NCBI GenBank assembly: GCA_029862045.1
Contig: JAOTYE010000007.1
Location: 108,172 to 172,171, forward strand
Source: Gammaproteobacteria bacterium
GTDB taxonomy: Bacteria > Pseudomonadota > Gammaproteobacteria > Steroidobacterales > Woeseiaceae
Direction of reading: 5' to 3'
Length of the DNA: 64,000 bases
A program made the translations under genes and the position numbers. How positions within the stretch are numbered: position 1 is the stretch's first letter; the number at the start of each line of letters is the position of its first letter. Below the pieces are notes generated by a model. The model did not search any database. It saw only the letters and a program-made list of their open reading frames with translations, and was not told the origin of the DNA. Shown piece after piece: positions 1 through 8,672 of this stretch.

Positions 1-1290
1 AATTTCCCAATCAGCGGCATACCGATGCCACGGCAATTCATCGCGGCCATGGGACTGGTCAAGTGGGCGTGCGCCGGCGCCAACGCGGAGCTGGGACTGC
101 TCAAGACTGACGTCGTGATCGCAATCCAGAAAGCGTCGCTGGAGGTCGCCGAAGGCAACCACGACGAGCACTTCCCGATCGACATATTCCAGACGGGGTC
201 AGGCACGAGCTCAAATATGAATGCCAACGAAGTCATCGCTCACCTCGCAACGGCAAGCCTGGGTGCGGAGGTGCATCCGAATGATCACGTCAACATGAGC
301 CAGAGCAGCAACGATGCGATACCGACCTGCGTTCACGTCAGCGCCGCAATCGCGATTCACGACCACCTGCTGCCCGCGTTGCGGCATTTGTCCGGGGCGC
401 TGGAAAAGAAGGCCGATGCCGTCAGAGACATCGTCAAGACAGGTCGCACCCACCTGATGGATGCGATGCCTGTGACGCTGGGCCAGGAGTTGGACGGCTG
501 GCGGGCCCAGATTGACCATGCCGCAGACCGTCTCAACGACACAATGAAACGCCTGACAGAACTGGCGATGGGCGGCACGGCGGTTGGCACCGGGATCAAT
601 GCCCACCCGAAATTTGGCGCAAAAGTGGCCGTGTTGCTGGGCGAGCGAACTGGCCTCGATTTCAAGTCCGCTGCATCCAAATTCGAGGGGCTGAGCAGTC
701 AGGATGCCGCGGTCGAGGCTTCCGGGCAGTTGCGGGTGCTGGCCATCAGTCTGACGAAAATTGCCAATGACCTGCGCTGGATGAACTCGGGACCACTGGC
801 CGGTATCGGTGAGATTGCGTTGCCGGCGTTGCAGCCCGGGTCGAGCATCATGCCCGGCAAGGTGAATCCGGTGATTCCTGAGGCAGTTGCTATGGTGGCC
901 GCGCAGGTCATCGGCAATGACGCAACCATTGCGATTGCGGGGCAGTCCGGTAATTTCCAGCTTAACGTCATGCTACCGGTCGCGACCTACAACCTGTTGC
1001 AGAGTATCGAGTTATTGGCGAACGCGAGTGTGGTTCTGGCCGACAAGGCCATCGCGGGATTTGAAGTCAATACCGACAGAATAAATGCGGCAGTCGGCAG
1101 GAATCCGATACTTGTCACGGCGCTCAACCCGGTCATCGGTTACGAGCTGGGTGCCAAGATTGCGAAAAAGGCCTATGCAGAGGGCAGAGCGCTAAAAGAC
1201 GTTGCAAAAGAACTGACGGACCTGTCCGATGACGAACTCGATCGATTGCTCGATCCGATGGCGCTCACTGAGGGTGGCATTAAGAACTAA
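1..1290 (+). CDS. fumC: Class II fumarate hydratase, 5' end cut off by the window
   Basis: Interconverts fumarate and malate in the TCA cycle as a cytosolic homotetramer. The reading frame is open from base 1, so the ATG at 25 is internal; by comparison with E. coli FumC about 30 N-terminal residues are missing. Visible family marks are GSGTSSNMNANEV (about nt 197-235), GRTHLMDAMPVTLGQE with the catalytic histidine (about nt 441-488), and the fumarase/aspartase signature GSSIMPGKVNP (about nt 840-872). The signature and the GTGINAHP segment fit fumarase better than aspartase or argininosuccinate lyase. A Nudix gene follows after 24 bp on the same strand. Confidence 0.95.
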   Translation, partial: NFPISGIPMPRQFIAAMGLVKWACAGANAELGLLKTDVVIAIQKASLEVAEGNHDEHFPIDIFQTGSGTSSNMNANEVIAHLATASLGAEVHPNDHVNMSQSSNDAIPTCVHVSAAIAIHDHLLPALRHLSGALEKKADAVRDIVKTGRTHLMDAMPVTLGQELDGWRAQIDHAADRLNDTMKRLTELAMGGTAVGTGINAHPKFGAKVAVLLGERTGLDFKSAASKFEGLSSQDAAVEASGQLRVLAISLTKIANDLRWMNSGPLAGIGEIALPALQPGSSIMPGKVNPVIPEAVAMVAAQVIGNDATIAIAGQSGNFQLNVMLPVATYNLLQSIELLANASVVLADKAIAGFEVNTDRINAAVGRNPILVTALNPVIGYELGAKIAKKAYAEGRALKDVAKELTDLSDDELDRLLDPMALTEGGIKN

Positions 1291-1314
1291 ACCGGCCGCT
1301 GTGCCGTAAATTCC

Positions 1315-1953
1315 ATGTCTGCCTCTGAGATGATTACTGCCGCCCATTTGCGCGATCGACTTGCGGGCACTCGCAAGCCACGCGATCCAACCGACGTGGT
1401 TATGCCGCCCGGCAGCGAGCACTGGCCGCAAGGGATGCGCGAGCAGCTAACGGCCTCGCTGCAGCCGGCTGGTGTGCTTATTCCCGTCATCGAGCATGGT
1501 GCGTCCGGATTGTCGCTGCTGTTGACTCAGCGGTCGGCCGAGCTCAAGCACCATGCGGGTCAGGTCAGCTTTCCGGGCGGTCGCATGGAGATTCATGATG
1601 CGGACATTGTGGCGACTGCATTGCGAGAGGCGCACGAGGAGGTTGGCATCGCGCAGGGCGATGTAACGGTCATTGGATGCCTCAGCCCGATGCCGACGAT
1701 CACGGGCTATGCTGTAACGCCCATCGTTGGCCTGATCGACGGTGGGATCGAGTTGCAGCTCGATGCGACCGAGGTCGAGTACGCGTTTGAGGTACCGCTG
1801 ATGTTCTTACTCGATCCGCGTAATAAGAAGATGGTCGAGCGCGACATAGACGGCAGGATGATGACACTGGCGGAATTTCACTACGGCGGGGAGCGGATCT
1901 GGGGCGCAACCGCTTTTATCATTCAGCAGCTCATTAAAATTCTTAATAAATAA
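1315..1953 (+). CDS. nudL: Nudix hydrolase, CoA pyrophosphatase (NudL/YeaB type)
   Basis: 212 aa. Probably cleaves coenzyme A and related CoA species to 3',5'-ADP and phosphopantetheine-containing products. The Nudix box begins at Gly89 and runs to Ile112, with REAHEEVGI as its core and the same one-residue-longer spacing seen in E. coli NudL. Just before it, residues 71-89 (TQRSAELKHHAGQVSFPGG) match the extra signature of CoA-specific Nudix enzymes. It sits between fumC and mazG, 6 bp before mazG, so nudL and mazG probably form a nucleotide and cofactor clean-up unit. No signal peptide; cytosolic. Family call is firm, substrate is inferred from the signature. Confidence 0.9.
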   Translation: MSASEMITAAHLRDRLAGTRKPRDPTDVVMPPGSEHWPQGMREQLTASLQPAGVLIPVIEHGASGLSLLLTQRSAELKHHAGQVSFPGGRMEIHDADIVATALREAHEEVGIAQGDVTVIGCLSPMPTITGYAVTPIVGLIDGGIELQLDATEVEYAFEVPLMFLLDPRNKKMVERDIDGRMMTLAEFHYGGERIWGATAFIIQQLIKILNK

Positions 1954-1959
1954 TAAGTT

Positions 1960-2739
1960 ATGAGTAGTATTAATAAATTACTTGAAGTTATGGCAAGCCT
2001 CAGAGACACGCAGAGTGGCTGCCCGTGGGACCAAAAGCAGAGTTTCGCGACTATTGCGCCGTACACGGTCGAAGAGGCCTACGAGGTGGCGGATGCCATT
2101 TCGCGTGAGGATTTTGTCGGGCTGAAGGACGAACTTGGCGACTTGCTGTTTCAGGTCGTTTTTCATGCCCGCATGGCTGAAGAGGCAGGTTTTTTCGACT
2201 TTGACGATGTTGCCGGGGCTATTGCCGACAAAATGTTGCGGCGCCATCCGCACGTTTTCGGTGATGCGGCCCAGCGGGCGGCGGGGCCGGTCGCCGGGAG
2301 CTGGGAGCAAATCAAAGCAAACGAGCGTGCGCAAGGTGATGACGTGAGCACCTTAGCGGGTGTTGCGAAGGCGCTTCCAGCGCTTAAAAGGGCTCAGAAA
2401 CTGGGTAAACGTGCCGGTACCGTGGGCTTCGACTGGCCGGATCGCCGCGGTGTGCAGGCCAAGATTCGCGAGGAACTGGACGAACTCGAGGCGGCCGTTG
2501 GCGGGCGTAGTGCGCCCGAAATTGAAGAGGAGTTCGGCGACTTGCTGTTTGCCGTCGTCAATCTCGCGCGGCACCTCGATGTTGATCCTGAGAAGGCGTT
2601 GGCGTCGGCCAACAACAAGTTCGAGCGGCGTTTCCGGGATATGGAGAGTGCAATTATCGAGGCCGGTGAGTCGCTCGAGGATCAGACGCTCGAGGTGTTG
2701 GATAAGGCGTGGCGAGCCGCTAAAAAACGGGTCGGCTGA
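1960..2739 (+). CDS. mazG: Nucleoside triphosphate pyrophosphohydrolase MazG
   Basis: 259 aa, close to the 263 of E. coli MazG. Hydrolyses NTPs and dNTPs to NMP plus PPi, clearing aberrant nucleotides. Two tandem MazG domains are visible: the first with GCPWDQKQSF followed by TVEEAYEVADAI and the EE..D metal site (ELGDLLFQVVFHARMAEE), the second with KIREELDELEAA and EEFGDLLFAVVNLARHL. It begins 6 bp after nudL, suggesting co-transcription. The start region is unusually AT-rich (taataagttATGAGTAGTATTAATAAATT region), which leaves the start accessible although no strong Shine-Dalgarno is present. Confidence 0.95.
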   Translation: MSSINKLLEVMASLRDTQSGCPWDQKQSFATIAPYTVEEAYEVADAISREDFVGLKDELGDLLFQVVFHARMAEEAGFFDFDDVAGAIADKMLRRHPHVFGDAAQRAAGPVAGSWEQIKANERAQGDDVSTLAGVAKALPALKRAQKLGKRAGTVGFDWPDRRGVQAKIREELDELEAAVGGRSAPEIEEEFGDLLFAVVNLARHLDVDPEKALASANNKFERRFRDMESAIIEAGESLEDQTLEVLDKAWRAAKKRVG

Positions 2740-2870
2740 GAATGGCGACTAACCTGAATCCGACCTAAACGAGCGGGCTGTTTCTATTCAGCGAGTGTTC
2801 ATTGCCTGTGTTCTAAGCTTTATCTCAAGCTGGCAGAAGGCCGGTTGGAAGCTTGGGAAGGAGCAGGATG

Positions 2871-3416
2871 ATGAACAGCAAACGAATGATAGCAAGGCTC
2901 GCCGCAGCAACGATGCTGCTTGCTTTTTCAGTCGCCGGCAACGCGCAGCGGCCGGTCTATGACTACGCGAAGGTGATCAGTGCGCAGCCGATCATCCGCT
3001 ACGTGTCCGTCAAGACGCCGGTGCGCGAATGCTGGCAAGACACCGAGTATTACACGACCTATCACCGGCCGCCTGGCGCGGCGGGTAGTACGCTTGCCGG
3101 CGCAATTATCGGCGGTGTGGTCGGCCATCAGTTCGGCAGTGGCAGCGGCAACGACGCTGCGACGGTTGCCGGGACCCTGATCGGCGCGGCTATCGGCAAT
3201 AATTCGGCGCACCGGCGGGCTGGAGTCGGCTACGGCCCAGTGCGCTACTCACGCCCCGTCGAGCGCTGCGGGACGCGTTATCGTGACCATCGGGAGCAAC
3301 GCATCGATGGCTACAACGTTGTGTATCGCTATCACGGGCAGAAGTATGCGACGAGAATGCCCTACGATCCGGGTGACAGGATCAAGGTGCGCATCGATAT
3401 TCGGCCGGCTGGATGA
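2871..3416 (+). CDS. Exported glycine-zipper 2TM (17 kDa antigen-like) envelope protein
   Basis: 181 aa. The start is set by AAGGAG at 2858-2863; ATG 2871 gives 7 bp spacing, and ATG 2868 is the alternative. The N-terminus MNSKRMIARLAAATMLLAFSVAGNA is shortened here only as a description: basic, then hydrophobic, then a likely AxA-type cleavage site near residue 25. The middle (about residues 75-120) is a glycine-rich zipper, AGAIIGGVVGHQFG followed by a second AGTLIGAAIGN repeat, typical of Rick_17kDa_Anti/Gly-zipper_2TM proteins embedded in the envelope. The rest is rich in Arg and Tyr, and YDPGDRIKVRIDIRPAG closes it. Exact role unknown; such proteins affect outer-membrane integrity. It stands alone upstream of the PepSY-PhoPQ-like genes. 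Confidence 0.8.
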   Translation: MNSKRMIARLAAATMLLAFSVAGNAQRPVYDYAKVISAQPIIRYVSVKTPVRECWQDTEYYTTYHRPPGAAGSTLAGAIIGGVVGHQFGSGSGNDAATVAGTLIGAAIGNNSAHRRAGVGYGPVRYSRPVERCGTRYRDHREQRIDGYNVVYRYHGQKYATRMPYDPGDRIKVRIDIRPAG

Positions 3417-3442
3417 GACCCGGTTCATTGCAAAACATCAGT

Positions 3443-3454
3443 TGTCGTACGACA
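3443..3454. promoter_or_regulatory. 12-bp perfect palindrome upstream of the PepSY/PhoPQ-like operon
   Basis: TGTCGTACGACA is a perfect palindrome 42 bp before the likely start of the PepSY-like gene, in the only sizeable gap in front of this operon. It could be an operator for an unidentified dimeric regulator. It does not look like the direct-repeat PhoP box of enterics. No function is shown by the sequence. Confidence 0.3.
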
Positions 3455-3496
3455 CTTGATGGCGGCGATTGACGAGTTGCGATGACCGGAGAAAGG

Positions 3497-3829
3497 ATGA
3501 ATCTCGTGCGATTTTTACCGATAGTCTTGCTGGCTACTGTACTGGCGCTCACTCCGGTGAGTGCCAGTGCTTATGATCTCGAGCAGGCGCTGCGCGAACT
3601 ACAGGATCAATACCAGGATGGCGCCAGGCCCGACTATCGCATCACTCAGAGAGGTGGCGGCAAGAGCCTGTCGGAAGCCGTCGACCAGGTCCGTCGACAG
3701 ACGAAGGGCCGCATTCTGAGCGCTGAGACCAAGGTCAACGGCAATCGCGAAGTCCACCACATCAAGGTGCTGACTGCGGACGGCAAGGTGAAAACGCACA
3801 AGGTACAGGGCCGCAAGCGCGGCGGCTGA
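3497..3829 (+). CDS. Periplasmic PepSY-like small protein
   Basis: 110 aa from ATG 3497, chosen because GGAGAAAGG directly precedes it; an upstream in-frame ATG at 3482 would place that Shine-Dalgarno inside the gene. Residues 1-25 form a signal peptide ending in SASA before YDLEQALREL. The C-terminal part (SLSEAVDQVRRQTKGRILSA, then a beta-hairpin ending KVKTHKVQG) has the alpha-beta layout of PepSY domains. It lies 5 bp before the response regulator, an arrangement often seen for PepSY proteins with PhoPQ-like systems, so it may modulate or be controlled by the sensor kinase. Function is inferred from fold and position. Confidence 0.75.
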   Translation: MNLVRFLPIVLLATVLALTPVSASAYDLEQALRELQDQYQDGARPDYRITQRGGGKSLSEAVDQVRRQTKGRILSAETKVNGNREVHHIKVLTADGKVKTHKVQGRKRGG

Positions 3830-3834
3830 TCGGT

Positions 3835-4521
3835 ATGCGCCTGCTCGTAATCGAAGATGACGCAATTTTGCGCGAGTCTCTGACGGCGAAACTCGGTGAA
3901 GCCGGTTTCGCAGTCGAGCAGGCCGCCGATGGCAAGGAAGGTCTGTATTTCGCGCTCGAGTATCCGATTGATCTCGCGATCGTAGACCTTGGTCTGCCCG
4001 AGATGTCGGGACTCGACATCATTCGCGAGGCGCGCGATCAGGGCAAGACCTACCCGATACTGATTCTGACCGCGCGTGATCGATGGGAGGACAAGGTCGA
4101 CGGGCTGGATGCCGGTGCAGACGACTACGTCGTCAAACCATTTCATGTCGAAGAAGTCACCGCAAGAGTGAACGCATTGTTGCGCCGCAGCGGTGGCTGG
4201 GCGTCGTCGACATTGACGGCGGGTCCGGTGAGTCTGGATATGTCACGTCAGGAACTGACCGTAGACAATGCGGCGATCGAACTGACCAGTTTCGAGTACA
4301 AGATTATCGAATACCTGATGGTCCGTGCCGGGCAGGTCATATCCAAGACCGAGTTAACCGAGCGGCTCTACGATCAGGATTTTGAGCGCGATAGCAACGT
4401 GATCGAAGTGTTCATCGGTCGTCTGCGGAAAAAACTGGACCCTGACAATACGATCAAGCCCATCGAGACCCTGCGTGGGCGAGGCTATCGCTTTGCGTTA
4501 GAACGCGGCCCAAGCGACTGA
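3835..4521 (+). CDS. phoP: OmpR-family response regulator, PhoP-like
   Basis: 228 aa. Receiver domain (residues 1-115) with acidic pocket E7-D8-D9, phosphoacceptor D51, T79 and K101, followed by a winged-helix trans_reg_C domain (about 130-225) with IGRLRKKLD and the wing segment RGRGYRFALE. It is followed with a 1-nt overlap by a kinase whose dimerisation box closely resembles PhoQ, so the pair is PhoP/PhoQ-like. In enterics this system answers low magnesium, antimicrobial peptides and acid; the ligand here cannot be read from the sequence. Probably co-transcribed with the PepSY-like gene upstream. Confidence 0.88.
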   Translation: MRLLVIEDDAILRESLTAKLGEAGFAVEQAADGKEGLYFALEYPIDLAIVDLGLPEMSGLDIIREARDQGKTYPILILTARDRWEDKVDGLDAGADDYVVKPFHVEEVTARVNALLRRSGGWASSTLTAGPVSLDMSRQELTVDNAAIELTSFEYKIIEYLMVRAGQVISKTELTERLYDQDFERDSNVIEVFIGRLRKKLDPDNTIKPIETLRGRGYRFALERGPSD

Positions 4522-5879
4522 TGTCTTCACTCAGCGCACGACTCCTGATTTCGGTCAGTGTGTTGCTGATGTTCTTTTTCGGTGTGACGATCGTCGTTCT
4601 CGATACCGCTTTTCGCAGCGCCGGTGAACAGGCCCAGCAGGATATTCTTGACGGGCATTTGATGGCACTCCTGGCTGCAGCAGAACCCGGAGAACAAGGC
4701 GCGCTCGAAATGCCGCTGGATCTGCACGAGCCGCGCTTCGGCAATATCGATTCAGGCCTCTACGCGGAGTTGCGCGATGATCAGGGTGCAGTCGTGTGGC
4801 GCTCGCGATCGGCGCTTGGCTTCGACATGCCGGAAGGTCGGCAGCCCCGCAGTGGAGTTCGGTTATTTCTTGATGAATCCGTTGGCGATGGCACTCCATT
4901 ACTGACACTCACTCTCGCCGTGCAATGGGAATTCCCGGACGGTGAGTTGCGGCCGTTCGTCTTCAAGGTTGCCGAGAGTCTCGACTCATTTAACGCCCAG
5001 ATTGCGCAATTCCGACGACAGCTGTTCGGCTGGTTTGGGGCGGTCGCGCTGATCATGTTGCTGTCGATATCAATGTTGTTGCGGAGTTTGTTGCGCCCAT
5101 TGCGACGCATCGAGAACGAGATCGTGGCCATCGAGGAGGGCCGGCGCCAATCTCTGTCCGGAGAATTCCCGACCGAGCTGACCGGTGTGGCCCGCAACAT
5201 GAACCTCCTGATCAATAGCGAACGTGCCCGGTCTGATCGTTATCGTGTCACGCTTGGTAATCTGGCGCACAGTCTCAAGACGCCGTTGGCTGCAATGCGC
5301 GCGTTGTTGAATCAGGGAAAAGCAGATGATTTTGCCGACCGATTCAACGAACAGATCGATCGCATGGACGAGATCGTGCGTTACCAGTTACGTAAGCCGG
5401 CAACGTCAAGAGCCGACAAATTTGCGTTAACACTGGTTCCGGTCAGGCATGAAACCGAGCGCCTCATCGACGGACTCAAAAAGGTCTACCACGACAAGGA
5501 TCCAACGATTGAGGCCGACATCGCTGACGAAATGCATTTTCGCGGCGATAGCGGTGATTTTCTCGAAATCGCCGGCAATCTGCTCGATAATGCCTGCAAG
5601 TGGTGCAAACAACGCGTGCGGATAACGATTCGCCCGGCAGCCGGCGCAGCAAAAGGTGGCGGCATGATCCTGGTCGTCGCCGATGACGGGCCCGGTATTC
5701 CGGCGGATGCAGCCGACGCTCTTCTGCAACGTGGCACACGACTCGACGAGTCAACACCTGGTTATGGCATCGGCCTGGCTGTCGTCAAAGAACTCGCCGA
5801 GTCATACGGCGGTCAACTCCATATCGGGCGAGCGGATATCGGCGGTGCCGAAATCAGCGTTACGATTCCTTCGCCTTAG
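4521..5879 (+). CDS. phoQ: Sensor histidine kinase, PhoQ-like
   Basis: 452 aa inner-membrane kinase. Transmembrane segments at about 8-28 and 168-188 flank a periplasmic domain of about 140 residues, then HAMP, then a dimerisation box with H250 ([16 protein letters not shown]), very like PhoQ. The ATPase domain has an N box ([10 protein letters not shown], resembling the PhoQ NACKYC), a G1 box (ADDGPGIP) and a G2 box ([18 protein letters not shown]). ATG 4521 overlaps the regulator stop codon, implying translational coupling. Its last 20 bp overlap the 3' end of the convergent slipin gene. Ligand unknown; the periplasmic domain is acidic in places, as in magnesium-sensing PhoQ, but this is weak evidence. 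Confidence 0.88.
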   Translation: MSSLSARLLISVSVLLMFFFGVTIVVLDTAFRSAGEQAQQDILDGHLMALLAAAEPGEQGALEMPLDLHEPRFGNIDSGLYAELRDDQGAVVWRSRSALGFDMPEGRQPRSGVRLFLDESVGDGTPLLTLTLAVQWEFPDGELRPFVFKVAESLDSFNAQIAQFRRQLFGWFGAVALIMLLSISMLLRSLLRPLRRIENEIVAIEEGRRQSLSGEFPTELTGVARNMNLLINSERARSDRYRVTLGNLAHSLKTPLAAMRALLNQGKADDFADRFNEQIDRMDEIVRYQLRKPATSRADKFALTLVPVRHETERLIDGLKKVYHDKDPTIEADIADEMHFRGDSGDFLEIAGNLLDNACKWCKQRVRITIRPAAGAAKGGGMILVVADDGPGIPADAADALLQRGTRLDESTPGYGIGLAVVKELAESYGGQLHIGRADIGGAEISVTIPSP

Positions 5880-6621
5880 TCAACTTGAGGAAAGGCTTGA
5901 CGAACTCGAGTGGCAGTGGGAAGACAATGGTATTCGTCCTTTCGTTAGAGATTTCCTTTAGCGTCTGGAGATAACGCAACTGCAATGCCTGTTCCTCCTT
6001 GGCGAGCATGTTCGCGGCCTCGGCAAGCATCGTTGCCGCCTGTTTCTCAGCTTCGGCGTTGATAACCTTGGCACGCCGCGCGCGTTCGGCTTCCGCCTGT
6101 TGGGCAATAGCGCGGATCATGCTCTCATCGAGATCGACGTGCTTGATCTCGACGTTCGCTACTTTGATGCCCCAGTTGTCTGTGCGCTGATCGAGCAGGT
6201 TCTGTATGTCGGCGTTGAGCTTGTCGCGCTCGGCGAGCATGTCGTCGAGTTCGTGCTGACCGAGGACGGATCGCAAAGTTGTTTGCGACAGCTGGCTGGT
6301 TGCCTCGAATACATTGGCTACGCGAATGACGGCTTTCTCGGGGTCGACGATGCGGAAGTAAATCACCGCATTAACCTTGACCGATACGTTGTCGCGCGAA
6401 ATCACGTCTTGTGTCGGGACGTCCATTACAATGACGCGCAAATCGACTTTCGTCATCTTTTGGATGCCTGGGACCAGGATGATGAGGCCGGGTCCTTTGA
6501 CTGTTTGAAAGCGACCAAGAAAAAAGATCACACCGCGCTCGTATTCTTTAAGGATCTTGATCGTGTTGTAGATAATAACGACCAATAGCGCTACACCAAT
6601 TCCGACAAACGTTAAGGGCAT
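5860..6621 (-). CDS. Slipin (stomatin/SPFH band 7 membrane protein), partner of NfeD
   Basis: 253 aa from the ATG at 6621, which has AGAGGA 8-9 bp upstream; an in-frame ATG 24 bp earlier lacks such a site. One N-terminal membrane segment (about 3-22), then the SPFH/band 7 domain ([54 protein letters not shown]), then an Ala/Glu-rich coiled coil ([20 protein letters not shown]). Slipins form membrane-associated oligomers, and the C-terminus is cleaved by the partner NfeD protease in the archaeal example studied. The nfeD gene lies 27 bp upstream on the same strand, the usual stomatin operon pairing. Its 3' end overlaps the phoQ-like gene by 20 bp, tail to tail. Confidence 0.92.
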   Translation of the reverse strand: MPLTFVGIGVALLVVIIYNTIKILKEYERGVIFFLGRFQTVKGPGLIILVPGIQKMTKVDLRVIVMDVPTQDVISRDNVSVKVNAVIYFRIVDPEKAVIRVANVFEATSQLSQTTLRSVLGQHELDDMLAERDKLNADIQNLLDQRTDNWGIKVANVEIKHVDLDESMIRAIAQQAEAERARRAKVINAEAEKQAATMLAEAANMLAKEEQALQLRYLQTLKEISNERTNTIVFPLPLEFVKPFLKLTKAKES

Positions 6622-6648
6622 CTGAGTATCCTCTGTGTAAATCAATGA

Positions 6649-8040
6649 CTAAGTTTGCAATTCACCGCCACCGATATCGGCAACAGTCGACGGCTCTACC
6701 TCAAGCACAAGCCCGTTAATAGCCAGTACCAAAACTTGCTGGTTTTTCTCGATCGGCACGTTGCTGTGCGCCGCCCACGCTTCTCCCTCAAGCCAGATCT
6801 TGCCGTCGCCTGCGAAGTCGTGTAGCGCGGTGCCAATGCCACCGATGATCGAGTCTTTGCCGGACACGCTGCCGCGGCGGCGCAGTCGCAGGATGAAACC
6901 GACGAGCCAAATAATCAGCAAGGCCGCGATCACAGCCAGCGATATGACGAACGTGAGTGAGATACCGAAACCGGGCACGCCGCTGTCGAACATCATGATC
7001 GAACCAAACACAAAAGCCGCGATTCCGCCGAGTCCGAGCGCGCCGAAACTGGGGGCGAACGCCTCCGCGGTCATCAATGCAATTCCCACAATGATCAACG
7101 CAAGCCCGGCGTAGTTGACTGGCAGTACCTGCAGCGCATACGCCGCAAGCAACAAGCAGATGATACCGACCACTCCCGGGACGATTGCGCCCGGGTTCCA
7201 GCCTTCGTACATGAGTCCGTACAGCCCGATCAGGCCAAGAAGCAGAACGATCTCCGGATTCGCAATAGCCGAAAGGATCTTGATGCGCCAGTTCGGCTCG
7301 TATTCTTCGATGATGACGCTGCTCGTCGCGAGCGTCACTGCCCCGGACTCGACTTCTACCTCATATCCATCGACGAGTTCCAGAAGCTCGGCATGGTTCT
7401 TGGCGACGAACTCGATGACGTTTTCGGCAAGTGCATCTGTCGCTGTCAGGGTCGCCGCATCGCGTACTGCCTTTTCGGCCCAGTCAGCATTGCGTCCATG
7501 GCGCTCCGCAAGGCCTCGAATGTAGGCGACAGCATCATTGAGCACTTTGCGCTCCATCGATGAACCCGGTTGCGACTGCGGCTCCTGTTCGGCCTCATCT
7601 TCCGACTCTTCGTCCGGTGATTCATCGGGCGGCTTGTTCGGCGTCGCATCGTCGCCGGTCAATGAGACGGGTGTTGCGGCGCCAAGATGGGTCGTCGGTG
7701 CCATCGCGGCGATGTGACTTGCGAGCAATATGTAGGTGCCGGCGCTGTCCGCCCGGGCACCCGCGGGCGTTACGTATGTGGCGACGGGCACGCTGGAACC
7801 CAGAATCGCCTGGATGATGTCTCGCATCGGCGCCATTAATCCGCCCGGGGTATCCATGTCGATGATGATCAGCTCCGCCGCAGTCTCTTCGGCATGCTCG
7901 ATACCACTAATCACGTAATCGGCGGTCGCGACGCCAATGCCGCCCTTGATTTCCAGGACGACAACCTTGCCATCGGCGCGGACCTCGCCGGCGAACAAGG
8001 TAAGGAGCAGGGCGGTAATGAGGGCTATGGTTTTCATCAT
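6649..8040 (-). CDS. nfeD: NfeD-family membrane protein with ClpP-class serine protease domain
   Basis: 463 aa. Signal peptide about 1-22; ClpP/SppA-like protease domain about 24-225 with GGL at 66-68, nucleophile S99 in RADSAGTYILLAS and a likely catalytic lysine K165 in SMERKVLNDA; four to five membrane helices about 255-385; a C-terminal OB-fold (about 395-460). By analogy with Pyrococcus PH1510 it cleaves the slipin C-terminus in or at the membrane. Between Ser99 and Lys165 lies a low-complexity acidic/proline/glutamine insert (about 128-161), likely an unstructured loop on the periplasmic side. First gene of the nfeD-slipin pair; divergent from the asparaginase gene with only about 20 bp between starts, so promoters must overlap. 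Confidence 0.9.
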   Translation of the reverse strand: MMKTIALITALLLTLFAGEVRADGKVVVLEIKGGIGVATADYVISGIEHAEETAAELIIIDMDTPGGLMAPMRDIIQAILGSSVPVATYVTPAGARADSAGTYILLASHIAAMAPTTHLGAATPVSLTGDDATPNKPPDESPDEESEDEAEQEPQSQPGSSMERKVLNDAVAYIRGLAERHGRNADWAEKAVRDAATLTATDALAENVIEFVAKNHAELLELVDGYEVEVESGAVTLATSSVIIEEYEPNWRIKILSAIANPEIVLLLGLIGLYGLMYEGWNPGAIVPGVVGIICLLLAAYALQVLPVNYAGLALIIVGIALMTAEAFAPSFGALGLGGIAAFVFGSIMMFDSGVPGFGISLTFVISLAVIAALLIIWLVGFILRLRRRGSVSGKDSIIGGIGTALHDFAGDGKIWLEGEAWAAHSNVPIEKNQQVLVLAINGLVLEVEPSTVADIGGGELQT

Positions 8041-8060
8041 CTAATGATAGCATTGCGCGC

Positions 8061-8543
8061 ATGTTCATACGCTTCGTTACAACAGGCGGCACGATTGACA
8101 AGATCTACTTCGACGACCTGAGCCAGTTCGAGGTCGGTGAATCCCAGATCGAACACATCCTGACCGAGGGCCTCGTAGATTTTGACTACGAAATCGTACC
8201 GTTGTTGCACAAAGACAGTCTCGACATGACGGACCAGGACCGTGAGCATCTGCGTGGCTTTATCGCCGCTGACGATGCCGAGCGTTATGTGGTCACTCAC
8301 GGCAGCGACTCGATGGCGCAAACGGCTGATGCCCTCACGGACCTGGGCGGCAAAACCATCGTGCTGACCGGGGCATTGACTCCGGCGCGCTTCAAGTCGA
8401 CCGATGCCATGTTCAATGTCGGCATGGCGGTCGCGGCGGCGCAGGTGGCGCCACCTGGCGTCTATATCGCCATGAGCGGCCAGGTCTTTGCCGCAGGCGA
8501 GGTCCGAAAGAACCGCGCCGAAAACCGCTTCGAGAAGCTGTAG
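8061..8543 (+). CDS. Single-domain asparaginase-like protein
   Basis: 160 aa, about half of a normal 320-340 aa type I/II asparaginase. It holds the N-terminal domain hallmarks: TTGGTID (residues 7-13) with the nucleophilic threonine and THGSDSM (canonical HGTDT) in the second active-site loop, followed by KTIVLTGALTPA, which resembles KPVVLTGAM. The C-terminal domain is absent, but the ending is clean: the protein closes with RKNRAENRFEKL and a TAG, with no asparaginase C-terminal sequence after it. Short stand-alone versions annotated as asparaginase exist in other proteobacteria, so this is probably a real compact family rather than a broken gene. Activity is unproven. The stop codon lies in the left end of the inverted repeat that follows. 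Confidence 0.8.
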   Translation: MFIRFVTTGGTIDKIYFDDLSQFEVGESQIEHILTEGLVDFDYEIVPLLHKDSLDMTDQDREHLRGFIAADDAERYVVTHGSDSMAQTADALTDLGGKTIVLTGALTPARFKSTDAMFNVGMAVAAAQVAPPGVYIAMSGQVFAAGEVRKNRAENRFEKL

Positions 8544-8672
8544 GAATCCGACGCGGGGCTAGAGCCGAGGGCGGGACGTTCCGCATCGGAAGTAAAGCGC
8601 AGCGCAGCGAGCCATGAAGATGGGGAACGTCCCGGTCGCGGCTGAAGATGCGGCTACGGTCGGGTTCCTACA
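8539..8672. repeat. REP/BIME-like inverted repeat between two convergent genes
   Basis: An imperfect long hairpin. The outer arms 8539-8552 and 8659-8672 match as reverse complements except for one position (TGTAGGAATCCGAC against TGTAGGAACCCGAC). An inner perfect 10-bp pair, GGGACGTTCC at 8573-8582 and its complement at 8624-8633, flanks a 41-bp loop. The right half read on the minus strand (TGTAGGAACCCGACCGTAGC, then CGCGACCGGGACGTT) has the style of intergenic palindromic repeats of gammaproteobacteria. The TAG stop codons of both flanking convergent genes (8541-8543 plus, 8668-8670 minus) are part of the terminal TGTAGGAA. It may also act as a bidirectional terminator. Confidence 0.75.
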
